60,372 bases of DNA from Candidatus Pseudothioglobus aerophilus (GTDB taxonomy: Bacteria; Pseudomonadota; Gammaproteobacteria; PS1; Pseudothioglobaceae), in NCBI GenBank assembly GCA_014384565.1, contig JACNFO010000020.1, positions 1-60,372 of the forward strand, in the 5' to 3' direction. The notes beneath the pieces were generated by a model. That model worked only from the letters and a program-made list of their open reading frames with translations, was not told the DNA's origin and searched no databases. Made by a program: the position numbers and the translations under genes. Shown one piece after another: positions 7,684-15,014 of the stretch; within the stretch, counting starts at the first letter, position 1; every line of letters begins with the position of its first letter.

Positions 7684-7732
7684 ACCCTCACACGTCAAAC
7701 TAAAGTTGGACTGAGTAGTTTGTACTTTAGTT
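7684..7732. repeat. Island scar with 9-bp inverted repeat at the end of the 7731 gene
   Basis: The sequence contains cctcacacgtcaaac, related to the other scars, and then a perfect inverted repeat AACTAAAGT (7698-7706) and ACTTTAGTT (7724-7732) with a 17-base loop. The right arm overlaps the stop codon of the minus-strand gene. It may act as a transcription stop for that gene or be a structured recombination site; no T run follows. Confidence 0.45.
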
Positions 7733-8012
7733 AGTTGCTATGGTTTAATATTACAGAGCCAACTTTAGTATCTACAGCAACAATCCCTTGAATAGCGTCC
7801 ATTACTTTATTTTTTGCAGCAGTTGCTCTTTCCATTGCTTCGTTATTCTCATATAAAGTTACAGATATGTTGACGTTGCCTTCAGATTTAACTGCTATTA
7901 ATTGCTCTGCTTCTGGAAAGTCACTTGGTGCATTTGGAACGTAGGCTGCAGCAGCAATATCTGCCGCTTCATTTGATTCAAAGGTTACTGTTGTAATTCT
8001 TGCTACTGACAT
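7731..8012 (-). CDS. Small soluble protein, possibly dimeric alpha/beta-barrel type
   Basis: The 93-residue protein begins with a beta strand (A-R-I-T-T-V-T-F-E-S), continues with a helix, two strands around the middle (E-Q-L-I-A-V-K-S and N-I-S-V-T-L-Y-E) and a long helix rich in Ala, Lys and Met. This order fits a ferredoxin-like or ABM-type dimeric alpha/beta barrel such as small monooxygenase-like proteins. No cofactor or catalytic residues can be assigned. It is cytosolic by the absence of a signal peptide. It sits alone between two scar-like repeats on the minus strand. Confidence 0.55.
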   Translation of the reverse strand: MSVARITTVTFESNEAADIAAAAYVPNAPSDFPEAEQLIAVKSEGNVNISVTLYENNEAMERATAAKNKVMDAIQGIVAVDTKVGSVILNHSN

Positions 8013-8060
8013 TACTACTCCTAGTATTGTTTTTAAAGAAAATTAATTATAGTGTAACTG

Positions 8061-8113
8061 CCTCACACATCAAAAGAAACTTCTAAATTTCAAATCTAAC
8101 ACCGTTTCTCGCC
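8061..8113. repeat. Island scar ending in the tRNA-His 3' core
   Basis: The sequence cctcacacatcaaaagaaac then ttctaaatttcaaatctaac is followed by CCGTTTCTCGCCC, thirteen bases identical to the 3' end of the tRNA-His fragments. It lies eight bases from the stop of the minus-strand methyltransferase gene. The left part matches copy 1 of the repeat block. This is the clearest link between the scars and the tRNA-His site. Confidence 0.65.
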
Positions 8114-8120
8114 CTGCCTT

Positions 8121-9209
8121 TCAAGAGGCTTTGAAAATATAAATTTTTCCATCAATCCAGTTATTTCCCTCTTTCCTCAATCTCACATTATGGGAATCAA
8201 CTAATCTAAAGCCATTAGAAGCAACATCTAAAATATAGCTATCTGAGTGAGCATAGCGCGAACTTTTTAAAAGAGAATAACCTTCATCTTCTTGAGTTTC
8301 AATTGAAAATATAAACAAAGAATTTTTATTACAACACTTCTTTACTGCATTAAAAAAATTCGTTGGCTCGCCAATATATATAAATACATCTAGAGCAACA
8401 AATAGGTCATATTTTTCCTCTAATAATCCTAGCTGTTCAACAATATCACCAACTATCAAATTATCATAAATATCTAACTTCCTCGCTTTGTCTATCATAT
8501 TTGAAGAGAGGTCAATTCCTGTTAAATTATCACTAATTTCCCTCAAATCAGGGCCCGCTAGTCCAGTCCCACATCCCAAATCAACTACTTTTTTAAATGT
8601 AGACTTCGCATTATTTAACTTATAAATAATTTCTTTAATAATAAAGGGAAGCTTGTATTGAAGTTTTTCTACTAATGAATCATTAAATTTTTGAGCATAA
8701 TCATCAAATAAATTTTTTACATATTCTTTTGGAGGCTCTTTACTTGTATTTCCGGTAAGCGAATTGATCATATGTTGAGGTATAGCATAGTTCGGCTTCA
8801 ATGCAAGTGCTTTCTCATAATTCTGAATGGACATATCAACCTTTCCGAGAGCTGCATAGCAACCGCCAATCATATTAAATAGAAGCCCATCTTTAGGGCT
8901 ATTCTTTATTAATATTTCTAGTAAGTCTAATGCATCTAGAATTTGACCTTTGGAAAAAAAATAAATAACATTAAGAATTTTGTTAGTGTGGTTAACAGCA
9001 AACTCTGGATTAATATCTACTACTTTTTTATAACTTCTTACTGCCGTATCTAACTGACCAAGCTTGTGATTTGATTGACCTAGATTATAATGAGCTTCAA
9101 CATAGTTGGGTTTTATTAAAATAGCTTTCTCATAGAGGCTAATTGCCTTATCAAATTGACCTAAACTAAAATAACTATTACCCCTTTTATTGAAAAATAT
9201 ATGCTTCAT
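8121..9209 (-). CDS. TPR-repeat SAM-dependent methyltransferase (COG4976-like)
   Basis: The N-terminal half is made of tetratricopeptide repeats (about residues 1-70 and 95-145; e.g. Y-V-E-A-H-Y-N-L-G and Y-E-K-A-L-A-L-K-P). The C-terminal half is a class I methyltransferase with motif I V-V-D-L-G-C-G-T-G near residue 210, G-I-D-L-S as the acidic SAM ribose site, and D-L-F-V-A-L-D-V-F-I-Y downstream. The substrate is unknown; proteins of this kind occur near surface or island genes. The first TPR starts almost at the initiator Met, and an in-frame stop lies 18 bases upstream, so the N-terminus may have been trimmed. It is on the minus strand between scars at 8061 and 9295. Confidence 0.8.
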   Translation of the reverse strand: MKHIFFNKRGNSYFSLGQFDKAISLYEKAILIKPNYVEAHYNLGQSNHKLGQLDTAVRSYKKVVDINPEFAVNHTNKILNVIYFFSKGQILDALDLLEILIKNSPKDGLLFNMIGGCYAALGKVDMSIQNYEKALALKPNYAIPQHMINSLTGNTSKEPPKEYVKNLFDDYAQKFNDSLVEKLQYKLPFIIKEIIYKLNNAKSTFKKVVDLGCGTGLAGPDLREISDNLTGIDLSSNMIDKARKLDIYDNLIVGDIVEQLGLLEEKYDLFVALDVFIYIGEPTNFFNAVKKCCNKNSLFIFSIETQEDEGYSLLKSSRYAHSDSYILDVASNGFRLVDSHNVRLRKEGNNWIDGKIYIFKAS

Positions 9210-9294
9210 TTTTATGATTTTAGATTAAGAAAAATATTACTAATTAAAAGTTTTTATTGAAACACTATTCTAATCTAACAATAATAAAAAATAC

Positions 9295-9422
9295 GAATTT
9301 CACATCTAACTTGGTTTTCTCGATAATCTAGTCATTCAAAAGGGATGCCATATTCCCCTTCTCTATAGTCATATTGTTGGTACAAAAAAACCTGCCTTTT
9401 TGCGTGCGCTTGAGAGTATTTT
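9295..9422. repeat. Island repeat block, copy 2
   Basis: This is the second copy of the block at 3855-3980, with the same order of conserved segments and a conserved hairpin whose arm bases differ between copies (AAGGGA with TCCCCTT here). Its right end coincides with the stop of the XRE gene. ATCTAAC occurs twice on its left side (about 9272 and 9304). Confidence 0.75.
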
Positions 9423-9685
9423 TAACGAAAAAAAGAATTTGGTTTAAATATAGCCTCCATCTCAGTTAGTGAAATACTTAAAGAGTCACATAATCGCTCT
9501 ATATCTGAGAAAGCTATCGGTCCAGAGCCAGATTCAACTTCATTAATAAATGAAGTTTTGCACTTCATTTTTTTTGCAAGAGCCTCTTTAGTCACTCCTA
9601 ATTTTTTTCTTTTTTTAATAAATAGAGCTCTTAGTGCCTGATGAGCATCATTATGAAATAAATCTTTTTGAGGGTGAAATAGCAT
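9422..9685 (-). CDS. XRE-family helix-turn-helix regulator
   Basis: The 87-residue protein is essentially one Cro/C1-type HTH domain (about residues 20-75): L-R-A-L-F-I-K-K-R-K-K-L-G, then T-K-E-A-L-A-K-K-M, a turn, and S-F-I-N-E-V-E-S-G as recognition region. Such small proteins act as repressors of mobile elements or as antitoxins. No toxin gene adjoins it, so it may be a solo regulator or the remnant of a pair. An inverted repeat (9713-9731) about 28 bases before the start could be its own operator. It is the last of the minus-strand single genes before the right tRNA-His fragment. Confidence 0.8.
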   Translation of the reverse strand: MLFHPQKDLFHNDAHQALRALFIKKRKKLGVTKEALAKKMKCKTSFINEVESGSGPIAFSDIERLCDSLSISLTEMEAIFKPNSFFR

Positions 9686-9712
9686 TTGATCTAAACCTTA
9701 TAAATTAAATAA

Positions 9713-9731
9713 ATAGTTTATTATGAACTAT
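9713..9731. promoter_or_regulatory. Inverted repeat, possible XRE operator
   Basis: ATAGTT and AACTAT are perfect arms around a seven-base spacer, centred about 37 bases before the XRE start. Position and size suit an autoregulatory operator, but the region is AT-rich and such repeats arise by chance. Confidence 0.3.
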
Positions 9732-9890
9732 ATTAAAATAATTATTTTACTAATTTAATTAAACAATAAATCTACCTCAGTTGCCCCAAATAATTAGTTA
9801 CACAATCACTTCTGATATGCGAGTGATGGAATAATATCAATTCTATAGGAATATTTGGAATCTCCCCCCCCTAAGGTCTTTAAATTGGTG

Positions 9891-9924
9891 CAATTCATAT
9901 CTAATCCAGTTTCTCCGATTAACC
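9891..9924. repeat. Island scar with GTTTCTC core
   Basis: caattcatatctaatcca followed by GTTTCTCCGATTAACC resembles copy 1 of the block (cacatcaacctcaGTTTCGCCGATTAAC). It is a shorter version of the same junction sequence, about 125 bases left of the right tRNA-His fragment. Confidence 0.5.
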
Positions 9925-10048
9925 AATTTAAAAACATTATAATTAACCTTGGATTGAGTAACCCTGGTGTAACTCAAATTGAAAAGATAACAAGAGTCGC
10001 CCCCGTCCAGCTTTAACTGGATGCAAGCAACGTAGTTGTGGATGGATA

Positions 10049-10091
10049 GTGATTCCGGTTGTCGCGGGCTCGAACCCCGTTTCTCGCCCCA
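10049..10091 (+). pseudogene. tRNA-His 3' fragment, right copy (att site)
   Basis: Identity with the left fragment starts exactly at the GTG anticodon and runs through the T arm to CCA, with two changes in the T arm (GCTCGAA for GTTCGAG). The match continues about 25 bases past the CCA (to 10116), with a few differences. The anticodon 5' stem and everything upstream are unrelated to tRNA. A junction at the anticodon loop is typical of tyrosine recombinase crossover in tRNA genes. Together with 4134-4201 it forms a direct repeat around about 5.9 kb. Confidence 0.75.
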
Positions 10092-10128
10092 CTTCCTATA
10101 AGGGTTTCAGTCTAATATTTAATAAATA

Positions 10129-11088
10129 ATGAATCTCATTAAATTGATAAAAATACTACTTAATGACCTCTGGATAATTCAATTTTTTAAATTGCAAAGC
10201 TTTCAAACTAAAGCGATAATTTTTAATATCTTATCAATAGTATTTTTTTCAATAATGGTTATTTTTATCAGAAAAGCATCAGAAAATTTACATATTCTGG
10301 AAGTTGTTTTTTTTCGAAACCTGTTAGCTTTTATTGTAATGCTGCCATTATTAACATCTACTGGCCTAGCTGCAATAAAAATGAATAATACTAAGTTGTT
10401 TCTTATGAGAGGTTTTTTTGGTGCTATTGGAATGCTCGCTGGATTTACCTGCTTAACGCTAATACCGCTTGCTCAAGCCACAGCAATTAGCTTCTCAAAA
10501 CCAATATTTATAACAATTGGCGCGGCTATTTTTTTAGGTGAAATCATTAAGGCTCGAAGAATTGCTGCAATTATTATTGGCATTATTGGCATGCTCGTAA
10601 TTGTTCAGCCCGGTGTCAATAGTCTTTCATTTGGAATAATGCTTGCAATTATTGCGGCATTAGCTCACTCAGTTAATGCATTAATTGTAAAAAAACTTAC
10701 TCTTACAGACAGCCCTCAAGCAATTGTTACGTGGATGGTAATAATTCTTATTCCAATTACTTTTATTCCAGCCGTTGCGGTTTGGCAGTGGCCAAGCTTG
10801 GAAACCTGGCTTTACTTGTGGGGAATTGCAATTGTAGGCACGCTCGCGCATTTTTCATGGACTAAATCCTACACAATGGCCGAAATTACCAGCCTGGAGT
10901 CAATTGAATTTATAAAACTGCCAATTATGGCTCTTTTTGGGTGGATGATTTTTTCAGAAATTCCTGGCACCTGGACTTGGATTGGTGGCTCTATAATATT
11001 CCTATCAACAATATACATAAGCCGTCGAGAGGCAAAAGCTAGTAACTCCCTTAAACTTAATCATGAAGCTCAGGAACCGAAATTTTAA
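10129..11088 (+). CDS. EamA/DMT-superfamily transporter (right of the island)
   Basis: A ten-helix transporter of 319 residues with two EamA repeats; landmarks are F-F-S-I-M-V-I-F-I-R-K, V-F-F-R-N and the helix end M-L-V-I-V-Q-P. It differs in sequence from the EamA protein at 4391 but has the same architecture and also follows a tRNA-His 3' fragment directly. The given ATG lies 38 bases after the CCA and has no clear ribosome site; the first 30 residues are poorly conserved in type, so translation may start a little later (for example before the T-K-A-I-I-F segment). Substrate is unknown. Confidence 0.8.
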   Translation: MNLIKLIKILLNDLWIIQFFKLQSFQTKAIIFNILSIVFFSIMVIFIRKASENLHILEVVFFRNLLAFIVMLPLLTSTGLAAIKMNNTKLFLMRGFFGAIGMLAGFTCLTLIPLAQATAISFSKPIFITIGAAIFLGEIIKARRIAAIIIGIIGMLVIVQPGVNSLSFGIMLAIIAALAHSVNALIVKKLTLTDSPQAIVTWMVIILIPITFIPAVAVWQWPSLETWLYLWGIAIVGTLAHFSWTKSYTMAEITSLESIEFIKLPIMALFGWMIFSEIPGTWTWIGGSIIFLSTIYISRREAKASNSLKLNHEAQEPKF

Positions 11089-11194
11089 TGGCTGATGTCT
11101 GCATTTTTTTCTACTTAGATTTTATAATCCGACAATAATCCAACTTTTCAAATGGGTATACTAAGTTATAAATAAGATAAATTATTATTTAGTT

Positions 11195-11581
11195 ATGAGC
11201 TCTTACAAAGTATTTAAGCATCCTGAGAAAGGCTTTGAAGCTGTTAAATCTGGTTTTGCATGGCTTGCCCCTTTTAATCCTGTTTGGCCTTTATTTAGAG
11301 GACTATGGATGTTATTCATGACCTATATATTTTTCATTCTCGTTTTAGCTAGTATTGATGTTCAGATATATGGACTTGAGGATTTTATAGATATTACAAA
11401 TGCTAATAACTTGCAATGGATCTTTTTGATTGTTCAAATTGTTATATTTGCCTCTCCTGGTTTTAAAGGCAACGAGTGGACTGCAACAAATTTGCAAAAA
11501 AAAGGCTACATATTTGATTGCTCAATTGAGGCTAAAAACAAAAATGAAGCTCTTATATTGGCCACTAAATCATCATTCTAG
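11195..11581 (+). CDS. DUF2628-like membrane protein
   Basis: The N-terminus (Y-K-V-F-K-H-P, then E-A-V-K-S-G-F-A-W) fits DUF2628, a family of small membrane proteins of unknown role. Two helices follow (about residues 33-55 and 73-91), then a cytosolic tail of about 35 residues. At 128 residues it is of usual size. It is a lone gene, with the EamA gene 106 bases upstream on the same strand and a small lipoprotein gene converging from the right. Confidence 0.7.
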   Translation: MSSYKVFKHPEKGFEAVKSGFAWLAPFNPVWPLFRGLWMLFMTYIFFILVLASIDVQIYGLEDFIDITNANNLQWIFLIVQIVIFASPGFKGNEWTATNLQKKGYIFDCSIEAKNKNEALILATKSSF

Positions 11582-11659
11582 GAAAAGATTAATGAAGTCA
11601 ATGAATTGATGGTAAGTAAACTAAAGTTTGACTTATTGCAGGAAAATTAGTTTTTAATC

Positions 11660-11700
11660 AAAAAAAATCCCACTAAATAAGTACATACTCATTTGCGGGA
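11660..11700 (-). terminator. Terminator of the 48-residue lipoprotein gene
   Basis: Reading on the minus strand, an imperfect stem starting TCCCGC and ending GTGGGA is followed by eight T residues (11660-11668). It starts 23 bases after the lipoprotein stop, the expected place for intrinsic termination. Confidence 0.5.
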
Positions 11701-11723
11701 AATTTTAGTTTAGTATGGGTTTT

Positions 11724-11870
11724 TTAAAAAATACTTGTTACAGCACTCCATATTCCGCCTACTACCGTACCTACACCACTAACTGCTGCTGCTGGAACGG
11801 CCATAATAGTATCCATACAGCCACTGACTAACAATGCCATCATAGCAACAAATAAGAATCTTAACTTCAT
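11724..11870 (-). CDS. Small 48-residue lipoprotein
   Basis: The reading frame starts M-K-L-R-F-L-F-V and has a textbook lipobox L-V-S-G-C with the lipidated cysteine at residue 18. The mature peptide of about 30 residues is glycine- and alanine-rich with small-residue spacing (S-G-V-G-T-V-V-G-G) like a glycine-zipper membrane segment. An AGGAG site precedes the ATG by seven bases and a terminator follows, so it is a complete one-gene unit. The aspartate after M at +3 does not clearly decide inner or outer membrane. Size and style recall entericidin-like peptides, but no specific family is claimed. Confidence 0.8.
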   Translation of the reverse strand: MKLRFLFVAMMALLVSGCMDTIMAVPAAAVSGVGTVVGGIWSAVTSIF

Positions 11871-12020
11871 TTTAGAACTCCTAAATTAATTGAAATTTCA
11901 TTATAAAGTACTTTAAATTAATTATTTAATGAAATTCTACATTTATTCCAAATTTAGAAAATGATTTTAATCTTTCTTGTAAAGGGTATATTGTTTTGTA
12001 TAACTATAAATAAAAATACC

Positions 12021-12527
12021 ATGGAAAAGTATATTCATAAAATCATAGCAACTTTATTTCTATTGCTCTCTCTAAATACCTATGCATCAGCCCTGTCCGA
12101 TGATGCAATTCAGCGCGGCATAAATGAAACTTGCACGTCATACTTAAGTCAAATTGAGAAATCTTATAATTTAAATGGTTTAAATATAACATTTGCTCAT
12201 CCTGAGAGTCCATCTTTACTTCCTTCACTTCATATATCTTCTCAGAAATATAACAATGGGTCTTCAATTTTTTCAGCCACTCTGACTCCTGATGGCGATT
12301 ACTGCTATCTTTCAACTGTTCTAGTTACATCTGTGAATAATCAATCTTGTAGTGAAATATCTCAACTTAAACTTGGGGTAAACCCAGAACTGCAAGTTTC
12401 CAGCTATGCCGAGGGAGATTTCACTATTATTACGCCAAAAGATAATAGCTATCAAATAATTCTAACTACTCAAGGTGAGACTAGCTGCTCCATGACAGAA
12501 ACTCGAATGGTTTGGCCTGGGAGATAA
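12021..12527 (+). CDS. Secreted hypothetical protein with cysteines
   Basis: Starting from the ATG at 12021, the protein begins with a clear signal peptide (M-E-K-Y-I-H-K-I, hydrophobic core, cleavage near T-Y-A-S-A). An in-frame ATG 60 bases earlier would add a second hydrophobic stretch before the signal peptide, so the inner start is preferred. The mature part of about 145 residues has four cysteines that could form two disulfides and is mainly polar beta-type sequence. I recognise no family. It is alone between the lipoprotein and htpX, and is probably periplasmic. Confidence 0.6.
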   Translation: MEKYIHKIIATLFLLLSLNTYASALSDDAIQRGINETCTSYLSQIEKSYNLNGLNITFAHPESPSLLPSLHISSQKYNNGSSIFSATLTPDGDYCYLSTVLVTSVNNQSCSEISQLKLGVNPELQVSSYAEGDFTIITPKDNSYQIILTTQGETSCSMTETRMVWPGR

Positions 12528-12632
12528 CTCTTCCTGAATCAAATATAGCTTACAATTAAATCCTAGAATTTCTTAATCGTCTTATACTATTCTTTCTATA
12601 ATATAACCTTAACTTAAGTCAAGGAATACAAA

Positions 12633-13523
12633 ATGCAAAGAATATTTCTCTTTCTGTTAACGAATATTGCCATCATGGTAATCTTAAGCGTTACTCTCAG
12701 AATTTTAGGCGTAGAAAGCCTTCTAGCTCAAAATGGAAGTGATCTAAATTTAAATGCTTTAGTTATTTTTTCTGGAATTTTTGGTTTTGGAGGTGCATTT
12801 ATTTCATTGGCAATTTCCAAGTGGATGGCCAAAAGAATGACTGGTGCAAAAGTTATTGATAATCCTTCTAATAATGTTGAAAAGTGGCTTTTAGAAACAG
12901 TAAAAAAACAATCCAAAATTGTTGGCATTAAGATGCCAGAAGTTGCCATCTTCCCTTCTCCTCAAATGAATGCATTTGCAACGGGAGCAAGTAAAAATAA
13001 AGCCCTAGTTGCAGTATCTCAAGGTCTGCTTGACAGTATGACTCAAGGTGAAATTGAGGCTGTAATTGGACATGAAATGAGTCATGTTGCTAACGGCGAC
13101 ATGGTTACCCTTACGCTGATCCAAGGGGTAGTTAATACGTTTGTTATCTTCTTTTCAAGGGTCATTGGTCATGTTGTAGACAGGGTTATTCTAAAAAATC
13201 AGCGCGGCCACGGCATTGGTTACTTTGTTACTACAATTTTTGCGCAAATAGTACTCTCTATTTTAGCGAGCGTAATTGTTATGTATTTTTCTAGAAAGAG
13301 AGAATATGTAGCTGACACTGGAGGCGCTGATCTTGCGGGCCATCAAAATATGATAAATGCCTTGAAGCGTCTTGGCCAAAAAGAACCTGAAGCTCTTCCT
13401 GAGCAGCTGGCTGCTTTTGGTATTGGCGAAAAACCGAAAACTGGATGGCGCGAGCTTTGGTCTTCACACCCTCCTTTGGAAGATAGAATCAAAGCGTTAG
13501 AGCAAAGAGCAAAAACATCTTAA
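12633..13523 (+). CDS. htpX: Protease HtpX
   Basis: HtpX is a zinc metalloprotease of the inner membrane (M48B) that removes misfolded membrane proteins, together with FtsH. The zinc motif H-E-M-S-H lies at 147-151 and the third ligand is in R-E-Y-V-A-D about 70 residues later. Two helices at the N-terminus (about 5-25 and 42-60) and two more (about 160-180 and 200-222) match the family. The 296 residues are close to the E. coli length. A GGA site precedes the ATG, and a TATAAT hexamer lies at 12597-12602. The map gene follows ten bases after the stop, so they are likely cotranscribed. Confidence 0.95.
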   Translation: MQRIFLFLLTNIAIMVILSVTLRILGVESLLAQNGSDLNLNALVIFSGIFGFGGAFISLAISKWMAKRMTGAKVIDNPSNNVEKWLLETVKKQSKIVGIKMPEVAIFPSPQMNAFATGASKNKALVAVSQGLLDSMTQGEIEAVIGHEMSHVANGDMVTLTLIQGVVNTFVIFFSRVIGHVVDRVILKNQRGHGIGYFVTTIFAQIVLSILASVIVMYFSRKREYVADTGGADLAGHQNMINALKRLGQKEPEALPEQLAAFGIGEKPKTGWRELWSSHPPLEDRIKALEQRAKTS

Positions 13524-13533
13524 TAAGATCTAA

Positions 13534-14310
13534 ATGTCAATATCTATAAAAAGCTCTGAGCAAATTAATAAAATGCGTGTTGCTGGGAAACTTGCGTCCA
13601 GTGTATTAGAGATGATTGGTGTTCATGTAAAGGCTGGCGTAACCACAGAAGAGCTTGATCAAATTTGTCATAGTTTCATAGTCAATGACTTAGAGTGTAT
13701 TCCAGCGCCACTGAACTATAACGGCTTTCCTAAATCTATTTGTACTTCGGTCAACAGTGTTGTTTGCCACGGGATACCGGGCAATAAGAAATTAAAAAAA
13801 GGCGACATAATCAATATTGATGTTACAGTCATTAGGGATGGATTTCATGGTGACACATCTAAAATGTTTATTGTTGGCAAGCCTAGTGTGAAGGCGGCAA
13901 AAATTTGCCAAGTTGCTCAAGATTGCATGATGCTTGGAATCAAACAAGTAAAACCTGGGATTCATTTAGGCGAAATTGGAAGAGTTATTGGAGCCTATGC
14001 GCACAGCAAGAACTGCTCTGTTGTTAAGGATTACTGCGGCCATGGTATTGGTGAGGTGTTTCATGAGCTCCCTCAGGTTATTCATTACAATGATGGGAAG
14101 ATTGATCGAAGCCCTATATTGGAACCTGGAATGACTTTTACTGTTGAACCTATGATTAATCTTGGTGGTTATGAAGTTATTACATCAAGACTTGATGGCT
14201 GGACGGTGACAACCAAAGATCGCTCTCTCTCGGCTCAATGGGAACATACAATATTAGTTACTGAAAGTGGGTATGAGATCTTAACGCTCCGAGAAGAAGA
14301 AAATTCATAA
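13534..14310 (+). CDS. map: Methionine aminopeptidase, type I
   Basis: This enzyme removes the initiator methionine from new proteins. All five metal ligands can be placed: the Asp residues in I-N-I-D-V and H-G-D-T-S, the His in G-H-G-I-G, the Glu in V-E-P-M-I and the Glu in W-E-H-T. At 258 residues it is a type Ia form without extensions. It follows htpX by ten bases rather than the rpsB-tsf neighbourhood where one copy of map is often found, so a second copy may exist elsewhere. Confidence 0.95.
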   Translation: MSISIKSSEQINKMRVAGKLASSVLEMIGVHVKAGVTTEELDQICHSFIVNDLECIPAPLNYNGFPKSICTSVNSVVCHGIPGNKKLKKGDIINIDVTVIRDGFHGDTSKMFIVGKPSVKAAKICQVAQDCMMLGIKQVKPGIHLGEIGRVIGAYAHSKNCSVVKDYCGHGIGEVFHELPQVIHYNDGKIDRSPILEPGMTFTVEPMINLGGYEVITSRLDGWTVTTKDRSLSAQWEHTILVTESGYEILTLREEENS

Positions 14311-14396
14311 CTTAACTAGATTAAGACTTCTAGGCTCAAACTGCTAATTAAGCTTGTGTTAAAATATCCTTTTTTTTAGACTTACTTATTGGGCCT

Positions 14397-15014
14397 GTGA
14401 AGCGCTTAACAAACTATCTAATATCCGGACTTTTATTTTGGATACCGCTTGCATTAACTGTTTTAGTTATCAAATTCTTTTTAGAGGTTGTTAATAACCT
14501 CGTCCCTGCAAGATTTTTACCCGAGGCTCTTCTTAACTTAAATACTTCTATTCCTGGCTCAGGCTTTGTTTTTGTTGTCCTAATTCTCCTTGTAACTGGA
14601 GCTTTGCTAACAAATATTTTAGGGCGAAAACTTTTAGATTTGTGGGAAAGGGCTCTTAACAAAATTCCAGGCTTTAGGAATATTTATAATGCGCTTAAAA
14701 AAATATCTTCAACAGTACTAAACACATCAAGTGAAAGTTTTAGAAGGGCATTTTTAATCCAATACCCCAGTAAGGGTATCTGGGTAGTCGCATTTCAATC
14801 TGGAGATTACAAAGGAGAGATTGAGGAAATTATTGGAGAGGATGTTATTAATCTATTTGTGCCAACAACGCCTAATCCAACTTCAGGATTTTTTGTAATA
14901 ATTCCAAAAAAAGACGCAATAGAATTAAAAATGTCTGTTGAAGAGGCCTTTAAACTAGTTATATCTGCTGGCGTAGTAACGCCAGACACTATAAAAATTA
15001 AGGAAAATAAATGA
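14397..15014 (+). CDS. DUF502 family membrane protein
   Basis: The protein has two or three membrane helices (about residues 7-30 and 52-75) followed by a soluble domain with [10 protein letters not shown] and a T-P-N-P-T-S-G-F-F segment, typical of DUF502. The function of this widespread family is not established. Translation appears to start at GTG (14397), as no ATG fits the conserved N-terminus [10 protein letters not shown]. Its stop overlaps the aspS start by four bases (ATGA), so the two are translationally coupled. Confidence 0.85.
   Translation: MKRLTNYLISGLLFWIPLALTVLVIKFFLEVVNNLVPARFLPEALLNLNTSIPGSGFVFVVLILLVTGALLTNILGRKLLDLWERALNKIPGFRNIYNALKKISSTVLNTSSESFRRAFLIQYPSKGIWVVAFQSGDYKGEIEEIIGEDVINLFVPTTPNPTSGFFVIIPKKDAIELKMSVEEAFKLVISAGVVTPDTIKIKENK

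Larger units (their letters stand above)
9686..10128. other. Gene-free stretch with operator-like repeat, scar and tRNA-His fragment
   Basis: No coding sequence is supported here. The stretch holds the candidate XRE operator (9713-9731), a weak scar near 9765-9800, a clearer scar at 9891-9924, a CCAG/CTGG hairpin near 10008-10020, and the right tRNA-His fragment with its 3' flank (10049-10116). Confidence 0.55.

Noticed and set aside
6991-9924. A true integron with attC sites
   Set aside because: No integron integrase is in view, and the scars do not show the paired outer cores of attC in a clear way. Kept only as an alternative in the findings.
3588-10128. CRISPR array from the repeated island sequences
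   Set aside because: The repeats are few, degenerate and unevenly spaced by whole genes, with no cas genes.
12043-12315. Minus-strand 90-residue frame opposite the secreted protein
   Set aside because: The plus-strand frame has a clear signal peptide and cysteines; the opposite frame has no start signal or motif.
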